Positions 1 through 9,043 are shown, counted from the stretch's first letter. The stretch is DNA of 64,000 nucleotides from Anaerolineales bacterium (GCA_020850595.1 JADZEK010000179.1:1-64000); one strand, 5' to 3'. Translations and numbers: made by a program. Notes: generated by a model not told the origin, from the letters alone.

Positions 1-65
1 CATACTGCCTCCTGTGAGGAGACAGCATGCCGCCAATTCGTGCCGGCCACGAACGCCCGAAAAGT

Positions 66-121
66 GTTCACGATGTCTTGGACCTTTTCCGACTTACAAC
101 TGTTCACGATGTGTTGGACCC
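66..121. repeat. Pair of 20-bp direct repeats, possible IS terminus
   Basis: Two near-identical 20-mers lie at 66-85 and 102-121. The first reads TGTTCACGATGTCTTGGACC and the second differs at one base (GTGT for GTCT). They are 36 bp apart start to start. Repeated short motifs of this kind are known at ends of IS481-like elements, so this could be the edge of an element lying upstream of the window. No transposase is visible here, so the IS assignment is an inference. Confidence 0.45.
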
Positions 122-168
122 TGACATCTACCAACTCGAAACGCCCTGAGCCGTGGCGCGGCCCCTGC

Positions 169-174
169 TATAAT
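169..174 (+). promoter_or_regulatory. Extended -10 promoter of lit
   Basis: TATAAT at 169-174 is preceded by TGC, giving an extended -10 (TGCTATAAT). No good -35 is visible. A start about 7 nt downstream would give a leader of roughly 28 nt containing GGAG five bases before the ATG at 209. Confidence 0.55.
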
Positions 175-208
175 CCTCGCCGCCCTTCCGTTCGCTCCCG
201 GAGATTGA

Positions 209-934
209 ATGCGCACCATGCCCGCCTGGCTCATTGTTATCTGCCGCCTGATTATCATCGTCTTGATCCCGGTCGTCCTGGTGCTCACCAACGTGCGCCT
301 GCTCATGACGCATACCTTCCCCGACATCGAATACAGCCTGCCCGGCTTTCCCGCCGACGCCTACGGCATCACCACCGCCGACCGCCTCAAATACTCCAAG
401 CTCTCGATTGATTACCTGCTCAACAACCAGCCCATTGCGTGGCTGGCGGCGCTGCGCTTTCCCGAGGGCGTCACCGCCCCGGCCGAGTCGTGTCCGGCCT
501 ACCTCGACGGCGACTGCAACCGTTTTTATAACGACCGCGAGCTGAAGCACATGCTCGACGTGAAGATCGTCACCACCTGGGCGCTGCGGCTGTGGGCCGT
601 CGGCGGCATCCTGACGCTGCTGGCCGTGGCCGGGCTGTATGGCGCGGGCGAGCGAGAAGCCCTGCGCGGAGGGCTGCTCAGCGGCTCTGCCCTCACCATC
701 GTCATCCTGCTCGTGCTGGTTTTCTTCATCCTCGCCAGCTTCGGCACCTTCTTCACTCAGTTCCATCAAGTGTTCTTTGAAGACAATACCTGGACCTTCC
801 TCTGGTCCGACTCGCTCATTCGCTTGTTCCCCATGCGCTTTTGGCAAGACGCCTTCCTGTTTGTCGGCGGCGGCGCCATCCTCGAGGCGCTCCTCTTCGC
901 CGCCGTCGCGTGGTGGGGGCTGAAGCCGCACTAG
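209..934 (+). CDS. lit: Lit-like integral membrane protein (TIGR01906/DUF1461)
   Basis: The product is 241 aa. It has a membrane segment at about residues 8-28, a long extracytoplasmic region, and three more segments at about 125-145, 158-180 and 213-236. Two conserved motifs of the TIGR01906 family are present: HMLDVK at 114-119 and FHQVFF at 185-190. The founding member, Lit of enterococci, moves an acyl chain from the diacylglyceryl group to the N-terminal cysteine of lipoproteins, and histidines in these positions are thought to be catalytic. Lipoprotein remodelling is therefore the likely role, by family inference. The start is supported by GGAG at 200-203. The gene stands alone and ends at a strong hairpin shared with the convergent hydrolase. 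Confidence 0.75.
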   Translation: MRTMPAWLIVICRLIIIVLIPVVLVLTNVRLLMTHTFPDIEYSLPGFPADAYGITTADRLKYSKLSIDYLLNNQPIAWLAALRFPEGVTAPAESCPAYLDGDCNRFYNDRELKHMLDVKIVTTWALRLWAVGGILTLLAVAGLYGAGEREALRGGLLSGSALTIVILLVLVFFILASFGTFFTQFHQVFFEDNTWTFLWSDSLIRLFPMRFWQDAFLFVGGGAILEALLFAAVAWWGLKPH

Positions 935-942
935 CAACGCAA

Positions 943-965
943 ACGGGGCGCTCCCGGCGCCCCGT
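943..965. terminator. Hairpin between convergent genes
   Basis: A perfect 9-bp stem, ACGGGGCGC with GCGCCCCGT, encloses a 5-nt loop. It sits between the ends of lit (plus) and the hydrolase (minus). There is no clear T-run, so it is terminator-like rather than a textbook intrinsic terminator. Confidence 0.5.
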
Positions 966-1005
966 CTGTTCGGCTGGCTCTCATTCTGAATCGCCCCGGC
1001 CGGCG

Positions 1006-1839
1006 CTATAGCACGCCCAGGCCGGTGACCTCCCGGCTGAATGTCTCTAAGAGCTGAATCACCGTATCCGGCGCGTCGGCATGCAAGTTGTGCCCGACGT
1101 GCTCGAGCTTCACCCGGCTGAATTGGCGCAGGTGCCAACGGGCAAAGGCGGCGTCGTCTTCGTCGAGCACGGCGTCGTAGCGCGGGTCGCCTTGGATGAT
1201 CAGCGTCGGGCACGACACGCGCGCTAGCAGCGGCCCCAGCGCTAAGCCGTTCATATGCGTGTGCTCCAGCACCGCCCTCAGCGCGTCTGGATCTACGCGC
1301 CGCAAGCGTTCGGCGCGCGCGCGCAGACCGGAGCTTTCGCCGGCCAGGTGGTCGGGGCTGAGGCGGCGCGCCAGCTCATCGGTGCTCGGGGCGGCGGCCA
1401 GCGATTGGTACGCGCGGGTCAGCGGTTCGCCCCAGAGAGTGTCGGTAATGCGCTGCCGGCGGTAGAACAACGGCGGGTCGGCCAGGATTAGCCCGTGCAC
1501 GGCCTCGGTGGCCTGACCTGCCACCGCAATGGCCACCAGACCGCCGAAGCCGTGCCCGTACACCGCCGCCGGCGCGCGCAGATATTGGCGGATGAATGCG
1601 ATAACGTCTTGGGCATAGTCGAGCACCCGGTAGTGTTCGGGCGTGCGCCCCGACTTGCCGTGCCCGCGCAAGTCGAGCGCGCACACATGCCAGCCCAGGG
1701 TCAGGGCGGGCAGCATGGCTTGGTGCGCGGCCCAATTCGCGCCCAGATCGTGCAACAACACCAGGGGCACGCCCGACGGCTGCCCCTCGACGAGATTCAG
1801 CACCACGCCGCCGGCGTCGAACTGCTTTTCGCTGATCAT
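1006..1839 (-). CDS. Alpha/beta-fold hydrolase
   Basis: The product is 277 aa when started at the ATG at 1839 (MISEKQFDAGG). It shows the alpha/beta hydrolase pattern: an oxyanion segment LLHDLGANW near residue 30, LDLRGHGKSG near residue 70 and the nucleophile elbow GHGFGG near 100. The central residue of the elbow is Phe rather than the usual Ser, so the catalytic nucleophile is missing and hydrolase activity is doubtful. A C-terminal HVGHNLHAD segment carries the usual histidine. The frame stays open upstream to 2109, but that part overlaps apgM and has no family similarity. It lies directly downstream of apgM on the same strand, probably cotranscribed. The substrate is unknown. Confidence 0.75.
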   Translation of the reverse strand: MISEKQFDAGGVVLNLVEGQPSGVPLVLLHDLGANWAAHQAMLPALTLGWHVCALDLRGHGKSGRTPEHYRVLDYAQDVIAFIRQYLRAPAAVYGHGFGGLVAIAVAGQATEAVHGLILADPPLFYRRQRITDTLWGEPLTRAYQSLAAAPSTDELARRLSPDHLAGESSGLRARAERLRRVDPDALRAVLEHTHMNGLALGPLLARVSCPTLIIQGDPRYDAVLDEDDAAFARWHLRQFSRVKLEHVGHNLHADAPDTVIQLLETFSREVTGLGVL

Positions 1840-1937
1840 GCGGTGGTCTGCCCCCCGCCGTCGCCGGCCAGACACGCGCGCCAGGCCCTCTGGTCTGGCG
1901 CGCCACCCACAGGCGCCGGCGCGCGGACGACTCGGCG

Positions 1938-3149
1938 CTAGGCTCCGTACCGTTCCAGGCGCAGCGCGTGGCCGAGTGCCAGCGGCATAAGGTCCGCCGC
2001 CGAGAAGCGCCCCAGCCCGCCCGTCAGGCAGGCCCGCTCGCCGAATTCCTGGGCGGCGTCGCGCATGTGCGTGGCGGGAGCCCATAACAGCAGCGGCACT
2101 GGGTGCCACGAGTGCGCCTTAAGCTTGGCGGGCGTGGAGTGGTCGCCGGTGATGATGAGCACATCTGGCTTCAGGTCGAGCAGGGCGGGCAGGGCGGCAT
2201 CCACGGTTTCGATCACCTTGACCTTGCCCGCAAAGTCGCCGTCCTCGCCCCGCGAGTCGGTCGGCTTCACGTGAATGAAGAAGAAATCGTAGTCGTTCCA
2301 GATCGCCTTGACGTGGGCAAACTCATCAGCCGGGGTGTCGCCGCTGAAGTGCTGCACGTCCATCCCCACCAATTGTGACACGCCCTTGTACATTGGGTAG
2401 ACCGCCGTGCAGGCCGCCCGCAGTTTGTACACCTCGCGGTACTTGGGCAGGTTCGGGTCGGCCGAGAAGCCGCGCAACGTCAGCGCGTTGGCCGGCCTGT
2501 CGTCCCGGATGGCCTCGCGCGCGGCAGCGATCCACTTGTTCACAATCGCGGCGGTGCGCTCGGCGGCGGCGGTGCGGGCCTGGGCCGGCAGCGGCGGCAC
2601 GCCGGTGCGCTGCGGGTCGGTTTCGTCCACCTCGGGCGAAAGGCCCTCACCGCGAAACACCACCACGAACCGGTACTCCTTCACCGGCTTCACTTCCACC
2701 TCGCACTCGGGCAGCTTCACCCGCGCCAGCTTCTCCACGATGGGTAGAGCGGCCTCGGTCTTGATGCGCCCGGCGCGCCGGTCGGTGATATTGCCCGCCG
2801 CGTCTACCGTGCAAAAGTTCCCGCGCGCTGCCACGTCCTGCGCGCCGACCGGCACGCCGATGCCAAACGCCTCCAGCACGCCGCGGCCGATATCGAAGTG
2901 GATGGGGTCGTAACCAAACAGCGCCAGGTGCGCCGGGCCGGAGCCGGGCGAAACCCCCAGCGCCACCGGCACGCTCAGGCCCAGCGTTCCCTCCGCCGCC
3001 AGCCGGTTCATGTTGGGCCGGTAGGCGCTTTCCAACTCCGTCAGCCCGTCCGGCGTCATGGGCAACCCGCCCAGACCGTCCATTACCAGCAGCACAATCT
3101 TCGTCGTGCCGCTGATGGTCAGTCTCTCCATTAAGCTCAAATCGGCCAT
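1938..3149 (-). CDS. apgM: 2,3-bisphosphoglycerate-independent phosphoglycerate mutase, ApgM type
   Basis: The product is 403 aa and converts 3-phosphoglycerate to 2-phosphoglycerate in glycolysis. It belongs to the archaeal-type (alkaline-phosphatase fold) branch. Metal-binding motifs are visible: MDGLGG near residue 24, SPGSGPAHLALFGYDP near 67, the DSRGEDGDF segment near 300, and TGDHSTPAKLKAHSWHPVPL towards the C-terminus. Length fits the family (about 400 aa). A purine-rich GGAGGCAGGTAGG precedes the ATG. It is divergent from the YvcK-like gene and close to gap, pgk and tpiA, so most of lower glycolysis is encoded in this stretch. Confidence 0.93.
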   Translation of the reverse strand: MADLSLMERLTISGTTKIVLLVMDGLGGLPMTPDGLTELESAYRPNMNRLAAEGTLGLSVPVALGVSPGSGPAHLALFGYDPIHFDIGRGVLEAFGIGVPVGAQDVAARGNFCTVDAAGNITDRRAGRIKTEAALPIVEKLARVKLPECEVEVKPVKEYRFVVVFRGEGLSPEVDETDPQRTGVPPLPAQARTAAAERTAAIVNKWIAAAREAIRDDRPANALTLRGFSADPNLPKYREVYKLRAACTAVYPMYKGVSQLVGMDVQHFSGDTPADEFAHVKAIWNDYDFFFIHVKPTDSRGEDGDFAGKVKVIETVDAALPALLDLKPDVLIITGDHSTPAKLKAHSWHPVPLLLWAPATHMRDAAQEFGERACLTGGLGRFSAADLMPLALGHALRLERYGA

Positions 3150-3202
3150 CCTACCTGCCTCCGCGCGTGATTGTTCACAGCCAGCGAGTGGCTGATTAAC
3201 CG

Positions 3203-3231
3203 ATTATAAAGCCGGTCAGGCGAACATCCAA
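3203..3231 (-). promoter_or_regulatory. apgM promoter
   Basis: Read on the minus strand, TTGGAT (3231-3226) is followed by 17 bp and then TATAAT (3208-3203). The leader to the apgM ATG would be about 45-50 nt. Confidence 0.5.
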
Positions 3232-3237
3232 CCGCCT

Positions 3238-3266
3238 TTGACCGGCCATACCATCTCTGATATCAT
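3238..3266 (+). promoter_or_regulatory. Promoter of the YvcK-like gene
   Basis: TTGACC (3238-3243), a 17-bp spacer and TATCAT (3261-3266) form a good sigma70-type promoter. It sits back to back with the apgM promoter in the 140-bp divergent region. Confidence 0.6.
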
Positions 3267-3289
3267 CTTAAGGGTTATCTGCCCGCCGC

Positions 3290-4603
3290 GTGGCCGGCGA
3301 GGATTCGGTGGGGATGGACAAAACGCGCTCGGGCTGGAGTTGGTTGCAGAGTCGGTTGCGCTGGTTGCGGCCCGGCCTGGGCGTCAAGCGCTGGCTCCTG
3401 CTGCTCGCGGCGGGGGCCACCCTGGTTGGGCTGGGCGCAGCCTTTCTGGTGCTCGACCTCAGCCGGCCCGGCCCCGCGTTCACCTGGCGGTGGCTGCTGT
3501 TGGGGCGCGCCGCGCTTCTGGGCGGCCTGGGCCTCGTGTGCATTCTCGTCGCGGTCGCTCAGACCCAGCGTGTCCTGCTGGCGCCGTTCGTGCAGCCCGG
3601 GCAAGATGTCGCCTCGGCGGTCAGCGAACATCGCCGGAAGGGGCGCGGCCCCAAGCTCGTCGCCATTGGCGGCGGCACCGGCCTCTCGACCCTGCTGCGG
3701 GGGCTGAAGGCCCACACCGCCAACCTGACGGCCATCGTCACGGTGGCCGACGACGGCGGCTCATCGGGCCGCCTGCGGCAGACCCTGGGCGTTTTGCCGC
3801 CGGGTGACTTCCGTAATTGTCTCGCGGCGCTGGCGGACGACGAGGCGCTGACCACCCAGCTCTTTCAATATCGCTTTGGCGGTGACGAGGGGCTGGGAGG
3901 CCATTCGTTTGGCAACCTGTTCATCAGCGCCATGACCGAGGTGGTGGGCAGCTTTGAGCGGGCGCTGGTCGAGTCGAGCCGGGTGCTCGCCATTCGCGGT
4001 CAGGTGCTGCCCTCCACGCTGCGCAACGTCACGCTGGTGGGCGAGCTGGCGGTCGAGGGCGCCGCCGTCAGCCGCGTGGAAGGCGAGTCGCGCATTCCGC
4101 TGGCCTCCGGCGCCATCCAGCGGGTGTATTTGCAGCCGGAAGATGTGCCCGCTTACCCGGCCGCCATCAAGGCCCTACTCGAAGCAGACCTGATTGTGCT
4201 CGGCCCCGGCAGCCTGTATACCAGCCTGTTGCCCAACCTGCTGGTGCCCGATCTGGCCGCGGCGATTGCCGCCAGCCGCGCCCTGAAGGTCTATGTGTCG
4301 AACACTGCCACGCAGCCCGGCGAGACCGGTGGCTACACGGTGCTCGACCACGTGCAGGCCATTGAACGCCACACCCAGCCGGGGCTGTTTCCGGTGGTGT
4401 TGGCCAACAACCGCCAGCAGGGGCGGCTGTTGCCGCGCCTGGAATGGGTGTCGGTGGACCCGCCCGTGAACGGCACGCGCCGCCTGGTGCTGGCCGACCT
4501 GGCCGACCCCGAGCGCCCCTGGCGCCACGACTCGGCCAAGACCGCCGCGGCGCTGATGCACTTGCTGACTCAGGCTGAAGCCGAGCGCGCTCTAGCGGTG
4601 TGA
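3290..4603 (+). CDS. YvcK/CofD-family gluconeogenesis factor with N-terminal membrane segments
   Basis: The product is 437 aa. Residues 20-110 hold two hydrophobic segments, and the rest is a CofD-like/YvcK domain. Motifs are AIGGGTGLSTLLRGLK near residue 125, TVADDGGSSGRLR, PGDFRNCLAAL, GHSFGNLF and LGPGSLYTSLLPNLLV. YvcK proteins bind UDP-sugars and are needed for growth on gluconeogenic carbon and for cell shape in Firmicutes and mycobacteria. The N-terminal membrane anchor is common in other phyla. The start may be GTG 3290 or ATG 3314 (MDKTRSG); the promoter at 3238-3266 allows both. In Bacillus YvcK is phosphorylated by a PASTA kinase, so the FHA kinase encoded 2.4 kb downstream is a candidate partner (inference). 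Confidence 0.85.
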   Translation: MAGEDSVGMDKTRSGWSWLQSRLRWLRPGLGVKRWLLLLAAGATLVGLGAAFLVLDLSRPGPAFTWRWLLLGRAALLGGLGLVCILVAVAQTQRVLLAPFVQPGQDVASAVSEHRRKGRGPKLVAIGGGTGLSTLLRGLKAHTANLTAIVTVADDGGSSGRLRQTLGVLPPGDFRNCLAALADDEALTTQLFQYRFGGDEGLGGHSFGNLFISAMTEVVGSFERALVESSRVLAIRGQVLPSTLRNVTLVGELAVEGAAVSRVEGESRIPLASGAIQRVYLQPEDVPAYPAAIKALLEADLIVLGPGSLYTSLLPNLLVPDLAAAIAASRALKVYVSNTATQPGETGGYTVLDHVQAIERHTQPGLFPVVLANNRQQGRLLPRLEWVSVDPPVNGTRRLVLADLADPERPWRHDSAKTAAALMHLLTQAEAERALAV

Positions 4604-4658
4604 GCCTGCCCGCCTTCAGCCTCTTAGCGGATCGGTTACGATCTAAGGAGAACCAGAT

Positions 4659-5669
4659 ATGACCGTCAAAATTGGTATCAATGGGTTTGGCCGCATTGGG
4701 CGGCAGGTGCTGCGAACTATCAACGAGCGCCACCCAGACGCGGTGCAGGTGGTGGCGGTGAACGACCTCTTCGACCCGGCGACGAACGCTCACTTGTTCA
4801 AGTACGATTCGACCTATGGCCAGTACCAGGGCACGGTCGCGGTTCAGGACGGCAACCTCGTCGTGGATGGCGAAGTTATAAAGATCACCGCTGAGCGCGA
4901 TCCGTCCGCCATCAAGTGGGCCGACATGGGGGTGGACATCGTCATCGAGTCCACCGGCCTGTTCACCGATGCCAACAAGGCCAAAGCCCACCGCGAGTCC
5001 GGCGGCGCCAAGAAGGTCGTCATCGCCGCTCCGGGCAAGAACGAAGACATCACCATCGTGCTCGGCGTCAACTGGGATAAGTACGATAACGCCAAGCATC
5101 ACATCATTTCCAATGCCTCCTGCACCACCAACGGCCTGGCCCCGGTCGCCAAGGTGCTGAACGACAAGTTCGGCATCCAGAAGGGCTTGCTGACTACCGT
5201 CCATGCCTACACCAACAGCCAGAAGTTGCTCGACGTGGGCGCGAAAGACGTGCGCGACGCCCGCGGCGCCGCCCAGAACATCGTGCCGTCCGAGACGGGC
5301 GCGGCGCGCGCCGTCGGCCTGGTTATCCCCGAGCTTAAGGGCAAGTTTGGCGGCATGGCCTTTCGCGTGCCCACCCCCACCGTGTCGGTGGTGGACTTCA
5401 CCGCTGTGCTCGACAAGGAACCCAGCAAGGACGACATCCGCGCCGCTATGCTAGAGTACGCCCAGGGGCCGATGCAGGGTATCCTGGATGTCACCGATGA
5501 GCCGCTGGTTTCCATGGACTTGAAGGGCACGCACTTCTCCTCGATCTACAGCGCCCTCGACACGCTGGTGCTGGGCAACCTGGTGAAGGTCGTGGCCTGG
5601 TACGACAACGAGTGGGGCTACTCCTGCCGCGTGGCCGACATCGTGGCCAAGATCGGCGAGCAGTTGTAG
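4659..5669 (+). CDS. gap: Type I glyceraldehyde-3-phosphate dehydrogenase
   Basis: The product is 336 aa, the normal length. It catalyses NAD-linked oxidative phosphorylation of glyceraldehyde 3-phosphate in the cytoplasm. The Rossmann motif NGFGRIGRQ starts near residue 7, the catalytic-cysteine motif SNASCTTN is near 153, and HAYTNSQ follows at about 180. The conserved C-terminal [12 protein letters not shown] is present. AAGGAG eight bases upstream decides the ATG. pgk begins 15 nt after the stop, so the two are one transcript. Confidence 0.96.
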   Translation: MTVKIGINGFGRIGRQVLRTINERHPDAVQVVAVNDLFDPATNAHLFKYDSTYGQYQGTVAVQDGNLVVDGEVIKITAERDPSAIKWADMGVDIVIESTGLFTDANKAKAHRESGGAKKVVIAAPGKNEDITIVLGVNWDKYDNAKHHIISNASCTTNGLAPVAKVLNDKFGIQKGLLTTVHAYTNSQKLLDVGAKDVRDARGAAQNIVPSETGAARAVGLVIPELKGKFGGMAFRVPTPTVSVVDFTAVLDKEPSKDDIRAAMLEYAQGPMQGILDVTDEPLVSMDLKGTHFSSIYSALDTLVLGNLVKVVAWYDNEWGYSCRVADIVAKIGEQL

Positions 5670-5684
5670 TCTCCGGCGGCCGCC

Positions 5685-6860
5685 ATGAACAAGAAGACCA
5701 TTCGCGACATAGACCCCCGCCACCGGCGGCTGCTGGTGCGGGTGGACTTCAACGTGCCGCTGAAAGACGGCCACGTGGCCGACGACACGCGCATCCGCGC
5801 CGCCCTGCCCACCATCCAATACCTGTTGGAGAAGGGCGGGGAGGTGGTGCTGTGTTCGCACCTGGGCCGGCCCAAAGGCGGCCCAGACCCCAAGTATTCG
5901 CTCAAGCCCGTCGCTGAGCGCCTGAGCCAGTTGTTGGGCAAGCCCGTGCCGCTGACCGAAGACTGTGTGGGGCCGGCGGCCGAGCACGCCGCCGCCGCCA
6001 TGCTGCCAGGCCAGGTCATCCTGCTGGAGAACGTTCGCTTCCACCCGGAAGAGGAAAAGAACGACCCCGCGTTTGCCCAACGTCTGTCGGTGCTGGCAGA
6101 CCTGTACGTCAACGACGCCTTCGGCTCGGCCCACCGTGCCCATGCCTCCACCGAAGGCGTGGCCCACCTGTTGCCCGGCGTGGCGGGTTTCCTGATGGAA
6201 AAGGAGATCGAGTACCTGGGCGGCGCGGTGGACCATCCGAAGCACCCCTACCTCGCCATTCTGGGCGGGGCCAAAATCTCCGATAAGATCGGCGTCATTG
6301 AGAACCTGCTCGGCAAGGCCGACCGCGTGCTCATCGGCGGCGGCATGGCCAACACCTTCCTCAAGGCGCAGGGCCTCGCCGTGGGCGACTCGCTCGTCGA
6401 AGACGGCAGCCTCGACACCGCCCGCGCGCTGCTGGCCACGGCCGGCGGCAAGCTCATCTTGCCGGTGGACGCCGTGCTAGGCGACAAGTTCGACGCCGGG
6501 GCCAACCGGCAGACCATCGCGGTGGCCGGCGGCGTCCCGGCCGGCTGGCGCATCCTCGACATCGGGCCGGAGACGGTCAAGGCCTTTGGCGCGGCGCTGC
6601 AAGGCGCTGCGCTGGTGGTCTGGAATGGCCCGATGGGCGTGTTCGAGTTTCCCGCCTTCGCTGCGGGCACCAACGCCGTGGCCCAGCTCGTCGCCGAGAG
6701 CGGCGCGACCACCATCATCGGCGGCGGCGAGTCGGTGGCGGCTGTGGAACAGGCGGGCCTGGCTGACCGGATGAGCCACATCTCCACCGGCGGCGGCGCC
6801 AGCTTGGAAATGCTCGAAGGCCGCACCCTGCCGGGCGTGGCCGCCTTGCAAGACAAATAA
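5685..6860 (+). CDS. pgk: Phosphoglycerate kinase
   Basis: The product is 391 aa, matching the family. It transfers the acyl phosphate of 1,3-bisphosphoglycerate to ADP. Seen in order are [11 protein letters not shown] near residue 20, SHLGRPKGG near 60, [10 protein letters not shown] near 120, [14 protein letters not shown] near 145, [10 protein letters not shown] near 190 and the C-terminal nucleotide-binding [11 protein letters not shown]. It is coupled to gap by a 15-nt gap and followed by a 13-bp hairpin, so gap-pgk form a unit that can end before the kinase gene. Confidence 0.96.
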   Translation: MNKKTIRDIDPRHRRLLVRVDFNVPLKDGHVADDTRIRAALPTIQYLLEKGGEVVLCSHLGRPKGGPDPKYSLKPVAERLSQLLGKPVPLTEDCVGPAAEHAAAAMLPGQVILLENVRFHPEEEKNDPAFAQRLSVLADLYVNDAFGSAHRAHASTEGVAHLLPGVAGFLMEKEIEYLGGAVDHPKHPYLAILGGAKISDKIGVIENLLGKADRVLIGGGMANTFLKAQGLAVGDSLVEDGSLDTARALLATAGGKLILPVDAVLGDKFDAGANRQTIAVAGGVPAGWRILDIGPETVKAFGAALQGAALVVWNGPMGVFEFPAFAAGTNAVAQLVAESGATTIIGGGESVAAVEQAGLADRMSHISTGGGASLEMLEGRTLPGVAALQDK

Positions 6861-6882
6861 GGCGGCGGCTTCACCCACCTAC

Positions 6883-6914
6883 AACGCGCCGGAGCCGGAC
6901 CGCTCCGGCGCGTT
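6883..6914 (+). terminator. Strong hairpin after pgk
   Basis: A perfect 13-bp stem (AACGCGCCGGAGC at 6883-6895 with its complement at 6902-6914) has a 6-nt loop, followed by CTAACTTTCG. It probably terminates or attenuates gap-pgk transcription before the kinase gene. The T-run is weak. Confidence 0.6.
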
Positions 6915-6973
6915 CTAACTTTCGTTTCCCTCGGCGCTGGTTTTGGAGTAGCATAGGGGGTATACCTTCCCAA

Positions 6974-8206
6974 ATGAGCGGCGGCTCCTTCACGCTAAAC
7001 GTCGGGGATACCCTCGGCGCCTACCGATTAGTGGCCTTTCTGGGCGAGGGCACGCTGGCGCTCGTCTACAAGGCCTACCATGCCGCGTTAGACCGGCACG
7101 TGGCGCTTAAGGTCCTCAAGCCTAATTTCCAGCACGACCCCTCCATCCGTATGCGCTTCCAGCAGGAAGCGCAGCAATCCGCCCACTTGCACCACCCCAA
7201 CATCCTGCCGATCTACGACTTTGTCTCGTCGGGCGAGCGGCTCTACCTGGCCATGCGCTACATCGAAGGTGAGACGCTGCGCAATCGTTTGGAGCGCGGC
7301 CCGCTGACCGTCGGCGATGCGTCCCGGCTGGCCGGCGGCGTCGGCGCGGCGCTGTGGCACGCTCACGAGCGCGGTTTGCTGCATGGCGACGTCAAGCCCT
7401 CCAATATCCTGCTCGCGGCGGATGGCAACGTCTACCTCACCGACTTCGGCATCATGCGCGTGGTCACCGGTGATCTGTCGCGCGGCACGCCCGACTACGT
7501 CAGCCCCGAACAGGCCCGCGCCGGCGATGAAGTCACGGTCAAAGCCGACCAGTACGCCTTCGGCGTGGTGCTGTTCGAGGCGCTCACGGGCACGCTGCCC
7601 TTCCGCGCCGCCGACTCGCGCGGCGTGGTGCTGCACCACCTGATGACGCTGCCCCCGCGCCCCAGCAGCATTAATGGCAACATCCCGCTGCCGGTCGAGA
7701 ACGTGATCTTGAAGGCCCTGGCCAAAGCGCCCGATGACCGTTACGCCGATGTCTCGGCGCTGGTGGCCGCCTTCCAGAAGGCGGCCGCGCCGCCACGGCC
7801 GCCGACCGCGCCGTTGAAGATGCCGGCCGGGTCTGAGTGGCAGCCGGAGGCCGTGAGTGAACCCTCCGGCGAAGGCAGCGACGTGTCCATCATGCTCAGC
7901 GCGCCGGGCGGACAGGTGCTGCGCCTCACCGGTCGGTCGGAATATGTGCTGGGCCGCTCCGAGCCAACTCGGCCGTATCAGCCTGATGTGGACCTGGCCG
8001 AACTAAATGGCATGGATATGGGCGTCTCGCGCAAGCATGGCCGGCTGCACTTCGAGCGTGGCCGCCTGCACTACACCGACCTGAAGAGCACCAACGGCAG
8101 CCGCATCAACGGCGCGCTGCTGTACTCCGAAATACCGGTCATGCTGGAAGACGGCGACGAGCTGTGTTTGGGCAAGCTCGTCTTCCGCGTGTACTTCGGC
8201 GTCTAG
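6974..8206 (+). CDS. Serine/threonine protein kinase with C-terminal FHA domain
   Basis: The product is 410 aa and cytoplasmic, with no membrane segment. The kinase domain covers about residues 15-275: a glycine loop GEGTLALV at 24-31 lacking the third Gly, the ATP lysine K46, catalytic HGDVKPSN at 137-144, DFG at 157-159, and an activation loop GTPDYVSPEQ. The usual HRD is HGD, so it is a non-RD kinase. A proline/alanine linker follows, and an FHA domain at about 310-400 has the conserved GRSE, SRKHG and STNGS motifs for phosphothreonine binding. It sits between pgk and tpiA, so control of central carbon metabolism or of the nearby YvcK-like protein is a reasonable inference. TATACC lies 7 nt before the ATG. 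Confidence 0.88.
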   Translation: MSGGSFTLNVGDTLGAYRLVAFLGEGTLALVYKAYHAALDRHVALKVLKPNFQHDPSIRMRFQQEAQQSAHLHHPNILPIYDFVSSGERLYLAMRYIEGETLRNRLERGPLTVGDASRLAGGVGAALWHAHERGLLHGDVKPSNILLAADGNVYLTDFGIMRVVTGDLSRGTPDYVSPEQARAGDEVTVKADQYAFGVVLFEALTGTLPFRAADSRGVVLHHLMTLPPRPSSINGNIPLPVENVILKALAKAPDDRYADVSALVAAFQKAAAPPRPPTAPLKMPAGSEWQPEAVSEPSGEGSDVSIMLSAPGGQVLRLTGRSEYVLGRSEPTRPYQPDVDLAELNGMDMGVSRKHGRLHFERGRLHYTDLKSTNGSRINGALLYSEIPVMLEDGDELCLGKLVFRVYFGV

Positions 8207-8281
8207 CCCGCCAACGCTTATTTACCCACCTTTCGCAAACGGGGCCGGCCCCTGGCCGTGCCCCGCACCTGAGGAACCCCC

Positions 8282-9043
8282 ATGCGCCGACCCGTTGTTG
8301 CCGCCAACTGGAAGATGAACAAGACCGTGCCGGAGGCCGCTGCGCTGGCCGGCGAGGTGCTGGCGCTGATCGGCCCCTACGCCCGCGTCGAACGCGTGCT
8401 CTGCCCGCCGTTCGTGGCGCTGACCACGATAGCCCCGCTGCTGGCCGGCAGCGGCGTCGGTCTGGGCGCTCAGAACATGCACTGGGAAAAGTCGGGCGCG
8501 TATACCGGCGAAATCGCCGCGCCCATGCTGGTGGGGCTGGCCCAGTACGTCATCCTCGGCCACTCGGAGCGCCGCCAGTTCTTTGGCGAGACCGACGAGA
8601 CGGTGAACAAGAAGCTCCAGACCGCGCTGGCCGCCGGGCTGACGCCGATTGTGTGTGTGGGTGAGAACCTGGCTGAGAACGAGGCCGGGCAAACCGCCGC
8701 CGTAGTGGTGCGCCAGATGCAGGGCGCCTACGCCGGGCTGACCGCCGCCGACGCCGCGCGCACCATCGTCGCCTACGAGCCGGTGTGGGCCATTGGCACC
8801 GGCCGCGCCGCCACCCCCGCGGGCGCGAACGCCGTCATCGGCCTGCACATTCGCGGGGCGTTGGCCGATCTGTTCGGGGCGGCCACCGCCGACGCGCTGC
8901 GCGTGCAGTACGGCGGCTCGGTGACGGCCGCCAACGCCGTGGACCTAATGACCCAGCCCGACATTGACGGCGCGCTGGTGGGCGGCGCGAGCCTCAAGCC
9001 TGCTGACTTCGCCGCCATCGTCAAGGCCGCGGCCGAGGCCTGA
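8282..9043 (+). CDS. tpiA: Triosephosphate isomerase
   Basis: The product is 253 aa, the normal length. It interconverts dihydroxyacetone phosphate and glyceraldehyde 3-phosphate. The substrate lysine is in AANWKMNK (residues 6-13), the catalytic histidine in GHSERRQFFGETDE near 95, the catalytic glutamate in AYEPVWAIGTG near 165, and the phosphate-binding end in YGGSVTAAN and GALVGGASL. TGAGGA precedes the ATG. It completes the glycolytic set with gap, pgk and apgM. Confidence 0.96.
   Translation: MRRPVVAANWKMNKTVPEAAALAGEVLALIGPYARVERVLCPPFVALTTIAPLLAGSGVGLGAQNMHWEKSGAYTGEIAAPMLVGLAQYVILGHSERRQFFGETDETVNKKLQTALAAGLTPIVCVGENLAENEAGQTAAVVVRQMQGAYAGLTAADAARTIVAYEPVWAIGTGRAATPAGANAVIGLHIRGALADLFGAATADALRVQYGGSVTAANAVDLMTQPDIDGALVGGASLKPADFAAIVKAAAEA

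Noticed and set aside
128-1213. 361-codon minus-strand frame over lit
   Set aside because: It is antisense to lit, which has family motifs, and shows low-complexity His/Gln/Glu composition.
6961-6973. TATACC 7 nt before the FHA-kinase ATG
   Set aside because: The spacing fits the leaderless pattern, but TATACC is a weak -10 and no -35 or TG extension is present, so it was not counted.
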